Source: Competibacter_A sp003527885 (GTDB lineage Bacteria; Pseudomonadota; Gammaproteobacteria; Competibacterales; Competibacteraceae). Taken from it: a DNA stretch of 64,000 nt. Shown here one piece after another: positions 32,984 through 43,731 of the stretch (within the stretch, counting starts at the first letter, position 1; every line of letters begins with the position of its first letter). A program made the translations under genes and the position numbers. Below the pieces are notes generated by a model, which saw nothing but the letters and a program-made list of their open reading frames with translations, did not search any database and was not told where the DNA came from. The stretch spans positions 1-64,000 of the forward strand of contig DAORPQ010000001.1 in the NCBI GenBank assembly GCA_035442025.1, written 5' to 3'.

Positions 32984-34404
32984 TCGTTCCCGTCATCCTG
33001 TCCGGGGGCAGCGGCACCCGGCTGTGGCCGCTGTCGCGCGAAGCCTATCCCAAACAGTTTCTGCCGCTGGTGGATGAAAACACCATGCTGCAAAACACCG
33101 CGCTGCGGATCGCCGGCGCGGCGGACGTGGCCGCGCCGCTGGTGGTGTGCAACCAGGAACACCGCTTCATGGTCGCCGAGCAGTTGCGCGCGGTCGGCAT
33201 CCATCCGGCGATGGTGATTCTGGAGCCCGCTGGCCGTAATACCGCGCCGGCGGTGGCGGTGGCGGCCCTCTATGCCCGCCAACAGGGCGCCGATCCGCTG
33301 TTGCTGGTCCTGCCGGCCGATCATGTCATCGCCGACAGCGAAGGCTTTCGCGCGGCGGTGGCAAAAGCCGCCCTCCACGCCGAAGCGGGCTGGTTGATCA
33401 CCTTCGGCATCGTACCCAGCGGGCCGGAAACCGGTTACGGCTACATCAAGGCCGGCGCGCCGCTGGACGACGCCGGCGTGTGCGCGGTCGAGCGCTTCGT
33501 CGAAAAACCCGATCTCGCCACCGCCCAGACCTACGTCGATTCGAAGACCTATTCCTGGAACAGCGGTATGTTCCTGTTCCGCGCCTCCGCGCTCCTGGCG
33601 GAACTGGAGCGCTTCGCCCCGGCCATTTTGACGGCTTGCCAAGAGTCCTTGACCGCCAGCCGGTCCGAACAAGATTTCGTGTGGTTGGATGGGGCGGCCT
33701 TCGGCGCTTGCCCGAAGGATTCCATCGACTACGCGGTGATGGAAAAAACCGATCAGGCGCTGGTCATGCCGCTGGCGGTCGGCTGGAACGATGTCGGCTC
33801 GTGGTCGGCCTTGTGGGAAGTCGGCGAACGCGACGGCGACGGCAACATCACCCGCGGCGACGTGATTTCGGTCGACAGCCGCAACACCTACGTGGACGCC
33901 GCCACGCGGTTGATCGCCACGGTCGGAGTGGACAATCTGGTGGTGGTCGAAACCGCCGACGCGATCCTGGTCGCCAACAAGGAGCGCGTCCAGGAAGTCA
34001 AGGATGTCGTCGACCGGCTCAAGGCCAGCCAGCGCCCGGAAGGCCGCAGCCACCGCAAGGTTTACCGTCCCTGGGGCTGTTACGATTCGGTCGATTTCGA
34101 CCGGCGCTTTCAGGTCAAGCGCATCATGGTCAAGCCCGGCGCTTCCATCTCCTCTCAGATGCACCACCACCGCGCCGAACACTGGGTGGTGGTGAGCGGC
34201 ACCGCCCGCGTCAATCGCGGCGACGAGTCCTTTCTGTTAACCGAAAATCAGTCCACCTACATTCCGGTCGGCGTGTCGCATCGTCTGACCAACCCCGGCA
34301 AGATTGCCCTGGAAATCATCGAAGTGCAGTCCGGCAGCTATCTGGGAGAGGACGATATCGTCCGCTTCGAAGACATCTACGGCCGGGGCAACGGTGAAAC
34401 CTGA
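32980..34404 (+). CDS. manC: Mannose-1-phosphate guanylyltransferase / mannose-6-phosphate isomerase
   Basis: 474 residues, a bifunctional type II enzyme. The N-terminal nucleotidyltransferase has VILSGGSGTRLWPLSREAYPKQ and the FVEKPD block; the C-terminal cupin isomerase domain has MHHHRAEHWVVVSGTARV with metal histidines. It makes GDP-mannose and interconverts fructose-6-P and mannose-6-P. The ATG overlaps ugd by four bases (ATGA), and manB follows after 27 bases, so the three form one operon for polysaccharide precursors. Confidence 0.93.
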   Translation: MIVPVILSGGSGTRLWPLSREAYPKQFLPLVDENTMLQNTALRIAGAADVAAPLVVCNQEHRFMVAEQLRAVGIHPAMVILEPAGRNTAPAVAVAALYARQQGADPLLLVLPADHVIADSEGFRAAVAKAALHAEAGWLITFGIVPSGPETGYGYIKAGAPLDDAGVCAVERFVEKPDLATAQTYVDSKTYSWNSGMFLFRASALLAELERFAPAILTACQESLTASRSEQDFVWLDGAAFGACPKDSIDYAVMEKTDQALVMPLAVGWNDVGSWSALWEVGERDGDGNITRGDVISVDSRNTYVDAATRLIATVGVDNLVVVETADAILVANKERVQEVKDVVDRLKASQRPEGRSHRKVYRPWGCYDSVDFDRRFQVKRIMVKPGASISSQMHHHRAEHWVVVSGTARVNRGDESFLLTENQSTYIPVGVSHRLTNPGKIALEIIEVQSGSYLGEDDIVRFEDIYGRGNGET

Positions 34405-34431
34405 GAACGGCGGCGTGAGGCGTAGAGAGCG

Positions 34432-35784
34432 ATGAGCACCGAGCTGGCGTGTTTCAAGGCGTACGATATCCGCGGGCGGATTCCCGATGAATTGAACGAA
34501 GAGCTGGCCTATCGGATCGGCCGGGCCTACGCCGCCTTGTTGCGCCCGCGCCGGGTGGCGATCGGCCACGATGTGCGCCTGAGCAGTCCGGCGCTGAGCA
34601 TGGCCGTGGCCGAAGGGCTGCTGGACGGCGGCGCGGGCGTGCTGGACATCGGTTTGTGTGGCACCGAGGAGATTTATTTCGCCGCGTTTCACCATCAGCT
34701 CGACGGCGGCATCATGGTGACCGCCAGCCACAATCCGATGGATTACAACGGGATGAAGCTGGTGCGCGAACAGGCCAAGCCGATCAGCGGCGACAGCGGT
34801 CTGTCCACTATCCGCGATCTGGCCGCCCGCAAGGATTTTCCGGCCTCCAAACGGCAAGGCGCTCTGGTCAACCGACCGGACAAAACCGACTACATCGCCC
34901 ACCTGTTGGGTTATATCGACGCCCGCGCGCTCAAACCGCTGACCGTCGTGGTCAATGCCGGCAACGGTGGGGCGGGACCGATCATCGACGCGCTGGAACC
35001 TCATCTGCCCTTTCGGTTCATCAAGCTCCATCACGAACCGGACGGCACGTTCCCGCACGGCATCCCCAATCCGCTGCTGCCGGAATGCCGGGACGCCACC
35101 GCGCAAGCGGTACGCGAGCACGGCGCGGATTTGGGCTTGGCGTGGGACGGCGATTTCGACCGCTGTTTCTTCTTCGACGCCGGTGGCCGCTTTATCGAGG
35201 GCTATTATCTGGTCGGCCTGTTGGCGGAAACGCTGCTGGCGCGACGGCCGGGCGCGAAAATCATCCACGACCCGCGCTTGACTTGGAACACCGTCGAGCA
35301 GGTGACCGCAGCGGGCGGCGTACCGGTATCGAGCAAGACCGGTCATGCTTTCATCAAGGAGCGGATGCGCCAGGAAGACGCGCTTTACGGTGGCGAGATG
35401 AGCGCGCACCACTATTTTCGCGATTTCGCTTATTGCGACAGCGGCATGATCCCGTGGTTGCTGGTGACCGAACAGCTCTGCCGTACCGGCCGACCGCTGG
35501 CGGCGCTGGTGGACGCGCGGCTGCGGGCGTTTCCGTGCAGCGGCGAGATCAATTTCCGGGTCGCCGACGCGCCGGCCAAAATCCGGGACATCCTCTCGAC
35601 CTATGCCGACCGGGACCCGCTGCTGGACGAAACCGACGGCGTCAGCCTGGAATTTGCCGACTGGCGCTTCAATCTGCGTTGCTCCAACACCGAACCGCTG
35701 CTGCGGCTGAACGTCGAAACGCGCGGCGACGCGGCCTTGTTGGAGCGTCGGACCGATGAATTGCGGGCCTTGATTGAAAGTTGA
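34432..35784 (+). CDS. manB: Phosphomannomutase (ManB/CpsG type)
   Basis: 450 residues. The phosphoserine loop is TASHNPMDYNGMK with S99, the metal loop is DGDFDRC (DxDxD-like), and the sugar-binding loop is GGEMSAHHYFRDF; the C-terminal phosphate loop reads RCSNTEPLLRLNVE. It converts mannose-6-P to mannose-1-P for the GDP-mannose enzyme upstream. No glycosyltransferase, Wzy or Wzx genes follow, so the polymer itself is made from another locus. Confidence 0.92.
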   Translation: MSTELACFKAYDIRGRIPDELNEELAYRIGRAYAALLRPRRVAIGHDVRLSSPALSMAVAEGLLDGGAGVLDIGLCGTEEIYFAAFHHQLDGGIMVTASHNPMDYNGMKLVREQAKPISGDSGLSTIRDLAARKDFPASKRQGALVNRPDKTDYIAHLLGYIDARALKPLTVVVNAGNGGAGPIIDALEPHLPFRFIKLHHEPDGTFPHGIPNPLLPECRDATAQAVREHGADLGLAWDGDFDRCFFFDAGGRFIEGYYLVGLLAETLLARRPGAKIIHDPRLTWNTVEQVTAAGGVPVSSKTGHAFIKERMRQEDALYGGEMSAHHYFRDFAYCDSGMIPWLLVTEQLCRTGRPLAALVDARLRAFPCSGEINFRVADAPAKIRDILSTYADRDPLLDETDGVSLEFADWRFNLRCSNTEPLLRLNVETRGDAALLERRTDELRALIES

Positions 35785-35819
35785 GGAACCGTTCGAGACG
35801 GCCCGAAACCGATTGGCGC

Positions 35820-36836
35820 TCAGTCCACCGCCGCCAAACTATCCAGCGGCCAACGCGGCATGACCTCTATCGAGGTCGCCTCGTGCTGGCCGGCCGCCAG
35901 CCGCCGCCAGCCGGCATAAGCGATCATGGCCCCGTTGTCGGTGCAAAACTCCAGCCGGGGATAATAAACCTGCCCGCCCAGTTCGGCGGTCAATTCCCGC
36001 AGCCGCTCCCGCAAGCGCCGGTTGGCGCCTACCCCGCCGGCCACCACCAAGCGCCGCAAGCGAGTCGCTTTCAGCGCCCGGCGGCATTTGATCGCCAGGG
36101 TTTCCACCACGGCATCCTCGAAAGCCCGCGCCACGTCGGCCCGGTTTTCCGGGGTCGGCTCCAGCGCTCGCCACGTGTTGATGGCCGCCGTTTTCAAGCC
36201 GCTAAAACTGAAATCGCAACCGGGTCGGTCGGTCATCGGCCGGGGAAACGTGAAGCGCCGGGGATCGCCCCGTTCGGCCAGCTCCGCCAGCGCCGGCCCG
36301 CCGGGGTACGGCAAGCCCAACAGCTTGGCGGTCTTGTCGAAGGCTTCGCCGGCGGCATCGTCCACCGATTCGCCCAGGATCCGATACCGGCCGACGCCTC
36401 CTACATCGACCAACAGGCTATGCCCGCCCGATACCAGCAGCGCCACGAACGGGAAAGCCGGTGGCTCCGGCTCCAGCATCGGCGCGAGCAGATGGCCCTC
36501 CATGTGATGCACCCCGATGGCCGGCACCCGCCAAGCCCAGGCCAGACTGCGGCCGATGGCCGCGCCCACCAGCAGCGCGCCGATCAACCCCGGCCCGCGG
36601 GTGTAAGCCACGCCTTCGATCCGGCCCGGCGCGACCGCCGCCCGCTGGCAAATCTCGCGCAGTAACGGCAAAGTCTTGCGGACGTGATCGCGCGAGGCCA
36701 GCTCCGGCACCACGCCGCCGTACTCGGCGTGCAAGTCGACCTGGCTGTGCAGGGCGTGCGCCAACAGGCCGCGCCCGCTGTCGTAAAGCGCTACTCCGGT
36801 TTCATCGCAGGACGTTTCGATGCCGAGAATCAACAT
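35820..36836 (-). CDS. tsaD: tRNA N6-adenosine threonylcarbamoyltransferase TsaD
   Basis: 338 residues from the ATG at 36836 (MLILGIETSCDETG), the normal TsaD start and length. The ASKHA fold has the metal-binding HMEGH, VSGGHSLLV and the ATP-site block LVVAGGVGANRRLRERL. With TsaB and TsaE it transfers the threonylcarbamoyl group to A37 of ANN-reading tRNAs. It is divergent from rpsU, the arrangement seen in many gammaproteobacteria. Confidence 0.96.
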   Translation of the reverse strand: MLILGIETSCDETGVALYDSGRGLLAHALHSQVDLHAEYGGVVPELASRDHVRKTLPLLREICQRAAVAPGRIEGVAYTRGPGLIGALLVGAAIGRSLAWAWRVPAIGVHHMEGHLLAPMLEPEPPAFPFVALLVSGGHSLLVDVGGVGRYRILGESVDDAAGEAFDKTAKLLGLPYPGGPALAELAERGDPRRFTFPRPMTDRPGCDFSFSGLKTAAINTWRALEPTPENRADVARAFEDAVVETLAIKCRRALKATRLRRLVVAGGVGANRRLRERLRELTAELGGQVYYPRLEFCTDNGAMIAYAGWRRLAAGQHEATSIEVMPRWPLDSLAAVD

Positions 36837-36945
36837 GCCGCGTCCCGGTTTTGCATTTGGCAACAAGCTTGATTACACTTCTTCATTTTCCAATTGTCCA
36901 ACATTTACCAAACCCACTTAAGATTATGCATGAGGTGCTGAGTTA

Positions 36946-37161
36946 ATGCCTTCCGTGAAAGTCAAAGAGAATGAGCCGTTTGATGTGGCTCTACGCCGCT
37001 TCAAGCGTTCCTGTGAAAAAGCGGGCGTGCTGTCCGAGGTCCGCCGCCGCGAGTTTTACGAGAAACCGACCCAGGAACGCAAACGCAAGCGCGCCGCCGC
37101 CGTCAAGCGCCATCTGAAAAAGCTTTCCCGCGAAGTCGCCCGCCGCACCCGCATGTTTTGA
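36946..37161 (+). CDS. rpsU: 30S ribosomal protein S21
   Basis: 71 residues, small and strongly basic, with the S21 pattern VKENEPFDVALRRFKRSCEK, RREFYEKPTQERKRK and a lysine- and arginine-rich end. A GAGGTG ribosome site precedes the ATG. First gene of the rpsU-yqeY-dnaG-rpoD macromolecular synthesis operon, placing translation, replication and transcription initiation factors under one promoter. Confidence 0.97.
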   Translation: MPSVKVKENEPFDVALRRFKRSCEKAGVLSEVRRREFYEKPTQERKRKRAAAVKRHLKKLSREVARRTRMF

Positions 37162-37201
37162 CGCCCGCCCGTTCGTCCCCGCCAGCCACGAGCCTCTCGC
37201 C

Positions 37202-37648
37202 ATGTCCCTCAAAGATCGTATTCAGGACGATATGAAAAACGCCATGCGGGCCAAGGAGAAGGAACGCCTCGGCGCGATTCGCTTGATCCTGGCCGCCATC
37301 AAGCAACGCGAAGTGGACGAACGCATCGAACTGAACGACAGCCAAGTGTTCGGCGTGCTGGAAAAAATGCTCAAGCAACGCCGGGAATCATCGGCTCAAT
37401 TCCAAAATGCCGGCCGAGACGATCTCGCCGCCCAGGAAAATTTCGAGATCGACTTGATCCAATCCTACCTGCCGGCGCCGCTCGCCGAGGCCGATCTCGA
37501 CGCGCTGGTTGCCGACGCCATCGCCGCCACCGGCGCCCAGTCGGTGCGCGACATGGGAAAAGTCATGGCGTTGATCAAGGATCAGGCGCAGGGTCGGGCT
37601 GACATGGCGGCGGTCAGCGCGCGGGTCAAGGCCCGCTTCGGTGATTGA
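37202..37648 (+). CDS. yqeY: GatB/YqeY domain-containing protein
   Basis: 148 residues. MSLKDRIQDDMKNAMRAKEKER, LGAIRLILAAIKQREVDER and DMGKVMALIKDQAQGRADMA are the YqeY signature; the domain resembles the tRNA-binding tail of the GatB amidotransferase subunit. Its function is not known. Its insertion between rpsU and dnaG is common in gammaproteobacteria other than enterics. Confidence 0.93.
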   Translation: MSLKDRIQDDMKNAMRAKEKERLGAIRLILAAIKQREVDERIELNDSQVFGVLEKMLKQRRESSAQFQNAGRDDLAAQENFEIDLIQSYLPAPLAEADLDALVADAIAATGAQSVRDMGKVMALIKDQAQGRADMAAVSARVKARFGD

Positions 37649-37757
37649 ACCGACGCTTCCCACCTACGGCCGACCGTCTCAATCCATCACAAACTTCGGG
37701 TCTTTTGTTGCGCTCGTCCGCTGACGGCCGGCCGTTTATCCACTAGGCTTTTGGGCT

Positions 37758-39500
37758 ATGGCTGGACGCATACCCCAGGAGTTCCTCGATCGACTGCTCG
37801 CCCGGACCGATCTCGTCGAGATCGTCAACAGCCGGGTGCCGCTGCGGCGCGCGGGCCGCGAATTCATGGCCTGCTGTCCGTTTCACGCCGAAAAAACGCC
37901 GTCGTTCTCGGTCAGCCCCCGCAAGCAGTTTTATCACTGCTTCGGTTGCGGCGCGCACGGTAACGCCATCGGCTTTCTGATGGCTTACGAGCGACTGGAT
38001 TTTATCGATACCATCGAAGAACTGGCCCGTCTGGCAGGTCTGGACCTGCCCCCGCTGCAAGGCGGTGAACAGGGGCCTTCGGTCAAACCGTTGTTGCATT
38101 GCTTGGCTCAAGCCGAACGCTTTTACCGCCAGCAGTTGCGCGAGCACCCGTTGCGGCAACGGGCGGTCGACTACCTGCGCCAGCGCGGCCTGACCGGTCA
38201 GATCGCCAACACTTTCGGCATCGGTTATGCGCCCCCTGGCTGGGACAACCTCAGCAACGCCTTGCGCGGGGCCGGCGCGACCGCCGAGGATCTGCTGGCC
38301 GCCGGTTTGGCCAGCCGCGACGAGCACAGTCGCTTGCGCGACCGCTTTCGGGACCGGATCATCTTCCCCATCCGCGACCGCCGCGGCCGGGTGATCGCTT
38401 TCGGCGGACGGGCACTGGATGGCGCCACTACCCCCAAATACCTCAATTCCCCGGAAACCCCAGTTTTTCATAAAGGGTCGGAACTCTATGGCCTTTACGA
38501 GGCCCGATCCCATAACCCGCACTTACGACAGCTGCTGGTGGTCGAAGGGTACATGGATGTGGTGGCGCTGGCCCAGCACGATATTCCCCATGCCGTCGCC
38601 ACGTTAGGGACCGCCACCAGCGCCGAACATATCGAGCGACTGTTCCGGGTGACCGGCGATCTGGTGTTCTGTTTCGATGGCGACCGCGCCGGCCGCACGG
38701 CGGCGTGGCGGGCGCTGGAGATGAGCTTGCCCTTCTTGCGCGATGGCCGACAGGTCGGTTTTCTATTGCTGCCCGAAGGCGAAGATCCCGATTCTCTGGT
38801 CCGTGGCGAGGGTCGCGCCGGGTTCGAGCGGCGGTTGCAAAACGCCACGCCGCTGGCGGAGTACCTGTTTGCCGAACTGCGCGCCCAAGTCGCTCCCGAT
38901 ACGCTGGCCGGCCGCGCCCGCTTGGCCGAGCTGGCCCGACCGCTTCTGGTGAAACTGCCCGACGGGACTTTTCGCGAGCTTATGGAGGCGCGCTTGCGGC
39001 AGGAAGCACAGATCAGCAACACCCGGTTACGCCCGCCCCCCTCAGCCTCCAGCAACCCGGCGGACCACAGCCTCCGCTTGACCCGAACGCCTTTGCGTAA
39101 AGCCATCGCGTTACTGCTCTACAAGCCGGAACTGGCGCAAGAGCCACCCGAACACAATTTCGCGCTGCAAGACGACGGCGAATTGGGAACGAAGCTACTG
39201 GCGGAGTTACTCGCCCTGTTGCGCGCCAACCCCCAACTCAGCACCGCGGCGCTGCTAGAGCGCTATCGGGACACGCGCGAAGGAGCCATCCTGGAACGGC
39301 TCGCCGCCTGGGAGCCGGAAGTCCCTGAGCAGGATTATCGCTTCGAGCGAGAGTTCAGCGACATTCTCGCCGCCCTGGAGCGGCGCGGCGAGCTGCGGGA
39401 ACGCTTGCCGGACATGTTGTTGCAGCGCGGTTCGCCCCGCGCGCTCAGCCCCGAGGAACGGGCGGCGGTGGGGAACTTGGGAAAAGCGAAAAAGGTCTAA
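37758..39500 (+). CDS. dnaG: DNA primase
   Basis: 580 residues. The zinc finger CCPFHAEKTPSFSVSPRKQFYHCFGCG lies near residues 39-64, the TOPRIM core has VEGYMDVVALAQ and FCFDGDRAGRTAA, and a helicase-binding C-terminal region follows. It makes RNA primers for lagging-strand synthesis. The central basic motif around GGRALDGATTPKYLNS is intact. Third gene of the operon. Confidence 0.96.
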   Translation: MAGRIPQEFLDRLLARTDLVEIVNSRVPLRRAGREFMACCPFHAEKTPSFSVSPRKQFYHCFGCGAHGNAIGFLMAYERLDFIDTIEELARLAGLDLPPLQGGEQGPSVKPLLHCLAQAERFYRQQLREHPLRQRAVDYLRQRGLTGQIANTFGIGYAPPGWDNLSNALRGAGATAEDLLAAGLASRDEHSRLRDRFRDRIIFPIRDRRGRVIAFGGRALDGATTPKYLNSPETPVFHKGSELYGLYEARSHNPHLRQLLVVEGYMDVVALAQHDIPHAVATLGTATSAEHIERLFRVTGDLVFCFDGDRAGRTAAWRALEMSLPFLRDGRQVGFLLLPEGEDPDSLVRGEGRAGFERRLQNATPLAEYLFAELRAQVAPDTLAGRARLAELARPLLVKLPDGTFRELMEARLRQEAQISNTRLRPPPSASSNPADHSLRLTRTPLRKAIALLLYKPELAQEPPEHNFALQDDGELGTKLLAELLALLRANPQLSTAALLERYRDTREGAILERLAAWEPEVPEQDYRFEREFSDILAALERRGELRERLPDMLLQRGSPRALSPEERAAVGNLGKAKKV

Positions 39501-39588
39501 TTTTATTCGTATTGTCAGAAATAAGTATAGCCTTTTGTGATAGGATAAAAGTTTTGGATTTTTTCCACTTTAAGTATGTGAACAGGTC

Positions 39589-41451
<1,863 letters not shown>

Positions 41452-41499
41452 TCCCGGCTGGCAAAGCGGCAAAACGACCGATAAAATCCCCATTCCTTC

Positions 41500-41575
41500 G
41501 GGCCCTTAGCTCAACGGTCAGAGCAGGGGACTCATAATCCCTTGGTTGTAGGTTCGAGTCCTACAGGGCCCACCA
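41500..41575 (+). tRNA. tRNA-Ile (CAU anticodon, Ile2)
   Basis: 76 bases fold as a cloverleaf: acceptor stem GGGCCCT with AGGGCCC, D-arm TAGCTCAACGGTCAGAGC, anticodon loop CTCATAA, T-loop GGTTCGAGTCC and an encoded CCA. The sequence is close to E. coli ileX rather than tRNA-Met, so the CAU anticodon would be modified to lysidine by TilS and read AUA. Anticodon CAU and the fold are visible; Ile identity rests on similarity. Confidence 0.88.
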
Positions 41576-41581
41576 AACGGT

Positions 41582-41613
41582 AAGGCTTGCGGTATGGTGC
41601 CGTAAGCCTTTTT
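41582..41613 (+). terminator. Rho-independent terminator after tRNA-Ile
   Basis: AAGGCTTGCGG (41582-41592) pairs with CCGTAAGCCTT (41600-41610) with one G-U pair, a seven-base loop, and a TTTTT tract ending at 41613. It ends the tRNA transcript six bases after the CCA. Confidence 0.88.
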
Positions 41614-41650
41614 CGTTGGAACGACCGGAGGCTTTGGCCAGGAAAGCAGC

Positions 41651-41917
41651 TCAGGACTGCATATCGCGGATGTGATGGGTCAGGCGGCTCTTGTGGCGAG
41701 CGGCTTTATTGGCGTGAATCAGACCTTTGCGCGCCATCCGGTCGATCACCGGCACGGCGGTTTGGTATTCGGACTCGGCTTTGCTCTTGTCGCCGGTCTG
41801 AATCGCCTTGATCACCCGCTTGACGTAGGTGCGGAACATGGAACGCATACTGGCATTGTGCTGGCGGTGTTTTTCCGCCTGACGGGCGCGCTTTTTCGCT
41901 TGAGCGGTGTTGGCCAA
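41651..41917 (-). CDS. rpsT: 30S ribosomal protein S20
   Basis: 88 residues from a TTG at 41917. The canonical S20 N-terminus (MANTAQAKKRARQ) and a GGAG eight bases upstream fix this start; an earlier TTG at 41923 is too close to the ribosome site. E. coli rpsT also begins with UUG, which helps autoregulation by S20. The rest (KHRQHNASMRSMFRTYVK, KSRLTHHI) matches S20. Confidence 0.95.
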   Translation of the reverse strand: MANTAQAKKRARQAEKHRQHNASMRSMFRTYVKRVIKAIQTGDKSKAESEYQTAVPVIDRMARKGLIHANKAARHKSRLTHHIRDMQS

Positions 41918-41941
41918 AATCAAGACTCCTTACGACACAAC

Positions 41942-41970
41942 AAGATAAACGTGGCACGGTTTGGGTTCAA
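41942..41970 (-). promoter_or_regulatory. Probable sigma-70 promoter of rpsT
   Basis: On the minus strand TTGAAC (41970-41965) and TATCTT (41947-41942) are 17 bases apart. The -10 lies about 25 bases before the rpsT start codon. Confidence 0.5.
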
Positions 41971-42099
41971 AAAAAAGGGTGATAATGATGACAGTTCCCG
42001 CCGTTCTGTCAATCCCCGCCGCGCTTCACCGCTGACAGCCCCGACCAATCCGGCTATCATCCGCGCCTTCCAAATCGCCGCGCGCGGGATCGCATCTCC

Positions 42100-43641
42100 A
42101 TGAGCAAGTCTCTCCTCAAATCCACCGGCATCGTCAGCGCCATGACCTCGCTGTCCCGCGTCAGCGGCTTCATCCGCGACATGGTGTACGCTCAGATGTT
42201 CGGCGCGGGAGCCGGTACCGACGCCTTTTTCGTCGCCTTCCGCATCCCCAACTTCTTGCGCCGGCTGTTCGCGGAGGGCGCATTCTCGCAAGCCTTTGTC
42301 CCGGTGTTTTCCGAATACCAAACCCAGCGCTCGCGGGAGGAATTGAAGGAGCTGGTCGATCGGGTCGCCGGCACGCTCGGCGCGATTTTGCTGTTGATCA
42401 CGGCCGTCGGGGTACTGGCCGCGCCGGTGCTGATCCTGCTGTTCGCGCCCGGCTTCACCTCGGACGCCGGCAAATACGAGCTGACGGTGGAGATGCTGCG
42501 CATCACCTTTCCTTACCTTTTGTTCATTTCCTTGACGGCCTTCGCCGGTGGCGTGTTGAACAGTTGCGGCAAATTCGCGATTCCCGCGATCACGCCGGTG
42601 TTATTGAACCTGACCATGATCGCCGCCGCCGTGTGGCTCGCTCCCCGCATGGAGCGCCCCGTCGTCGGTCTGGCCTGGGGCGTGTTCATGGCTGGCATCA
42701 TCCAGTTGGCCTTCCAGCTTCCTTTCTTGCGACAGGTGAAGCTGCTGCCGCGCCCGCGCTGGGGTTGGGCCTCGGGAGGCGTGCAACAAGTGCTGAAGCT
42801 GATGCTGCCGGCGATCTTCGGTTCCTCGGTGGCGCAGGTCAATTTGCTGATCGATACGGTGGTCGCTTCGTTTCTGGCTTCAGGCAGCGTCAGTTGGCTG
42901 TACTACTCCGACCGCTTGGTGGAATTTCCGCTCGGTATTTTCGGGGTCGCTCTGGGTACGGTCATCCTGCCCAAGTTGTCCCGCCAACACGCCAGCGCCG
43001 AGACGGCCGGGTTCTCGCAAACCCTGGATTGGGCGCTGCGCTGGGCCTTGCTGATCGGCGTGCCGGCCACCGTGGCGCTGGTTCTACTGTCGGGGCCGAT
43101 GCTGGCGGCCTTGTTTCAATATGGCCAGTTCGACGCGCACGATGTGGCCATGTCGGCCCGCAGCCTGATGGCCTTCGCCTCGGGCTTGGTCGCTTTCATG
43201 CTGATCAAGGTGCTGGCGCCCGGCTTTTACGCGCGCAAGGACACCCGCAACCCGGTCAAGTATGGGGTGATTGCGATGATCGCCAACACGGTGCTGGTGT
43301 TGATCCTCGTCTGGCCGCTGGCGCACGCCGGACTGGCGCTGGCCACTTCGCTGGCCGCTTTTCTCAATGCCGGCTTGCTGTTTTACAACCTGCGGCAGCG
43401 CGGGATTTACCAGCCGCGCACCGGCTGGGCTAAGTTCATGATTCAACTGGCCATCGCCAATCTGGTGATGGGCGTGGTGCTGTGGTGCGGAGCCGGCGAT
43501 CTGGAAAGCTGGACGCTCGCCAGCGCCCAAGAACGGCTGTGGCATCTGAGCTGGCTGATTGCGGCAGGTGGCGCAAGCTTGGTGCTGGCGGTGCTGGCGG
43601 TCGGCGTCCGGCCGCGCCACCTGATGCTGCGGCAGGACTGA
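42100..43641 (+). CDS. murJ: Lipid II flippase MurJ
   Basis: 513 residues with about 14 hydrophobic segments and the MurJ signature MTSLSRVSGFIRDMVYAQMFGAGAGTDAFFVAFRIPNFLRRLFAEGAFSQAF. It flips lipid II across the inner membrane for peptidoglycan synthesis. It is divergent from rpsT, as in many gammaproteobacteria. Confidence 0.96.
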   Translation: MSKSLLKSTGIVSAMTSLSRVSGFIRDMVYAQMFGAGAGTDAFFVAFRIPNFLRRLFAEGAFSQAFVPVFSEYQTQRSREELKELVDRVAGTLGAILLLITAVGVLAAPVLILLFAPGFTSDAGKYELTVEMLRITFPYLLFISLTAFAGGVLNSCGKFAIPAITPVLLNLTMIAAAVWLAPRMERPVVGLAWGVFMAGIIQLAFQLPFLRQVKLLPRPRWGWASGGVQQVLKLMLPAIFGSSVAQVNLLIDTVVASFLASGSVSWLYYSDRLVEFPLGIFGVALGTVILPKLSRQHASAETAGFSQTLDWALRWALLIGVPATVALVLLSGPMLAALFQYGQFDAHDVAMSARSLMAFASGLVAFMLIKVLAPGFYARKDTRNPVKYGVIAMIANTVLVLILVWPLAHAGLALATSLAAFLNAGLLFYNLRQRGIYQPRTGWAKFMIQLAIANLVMGVVLWCGAGDLESWTLASAQERLWHLSWLIAAGGASLVLAVLAVGVRPRHLMLRQD

Positions 43642-43731
43642 TCGCGCTGGCGAGCTCGTCCGGTAACCTGACCAAATCGCTCAGGATTCAGTTATAGTGT
43701 GAGCCGTACTCCCTCGCTGAGAGAACGATCC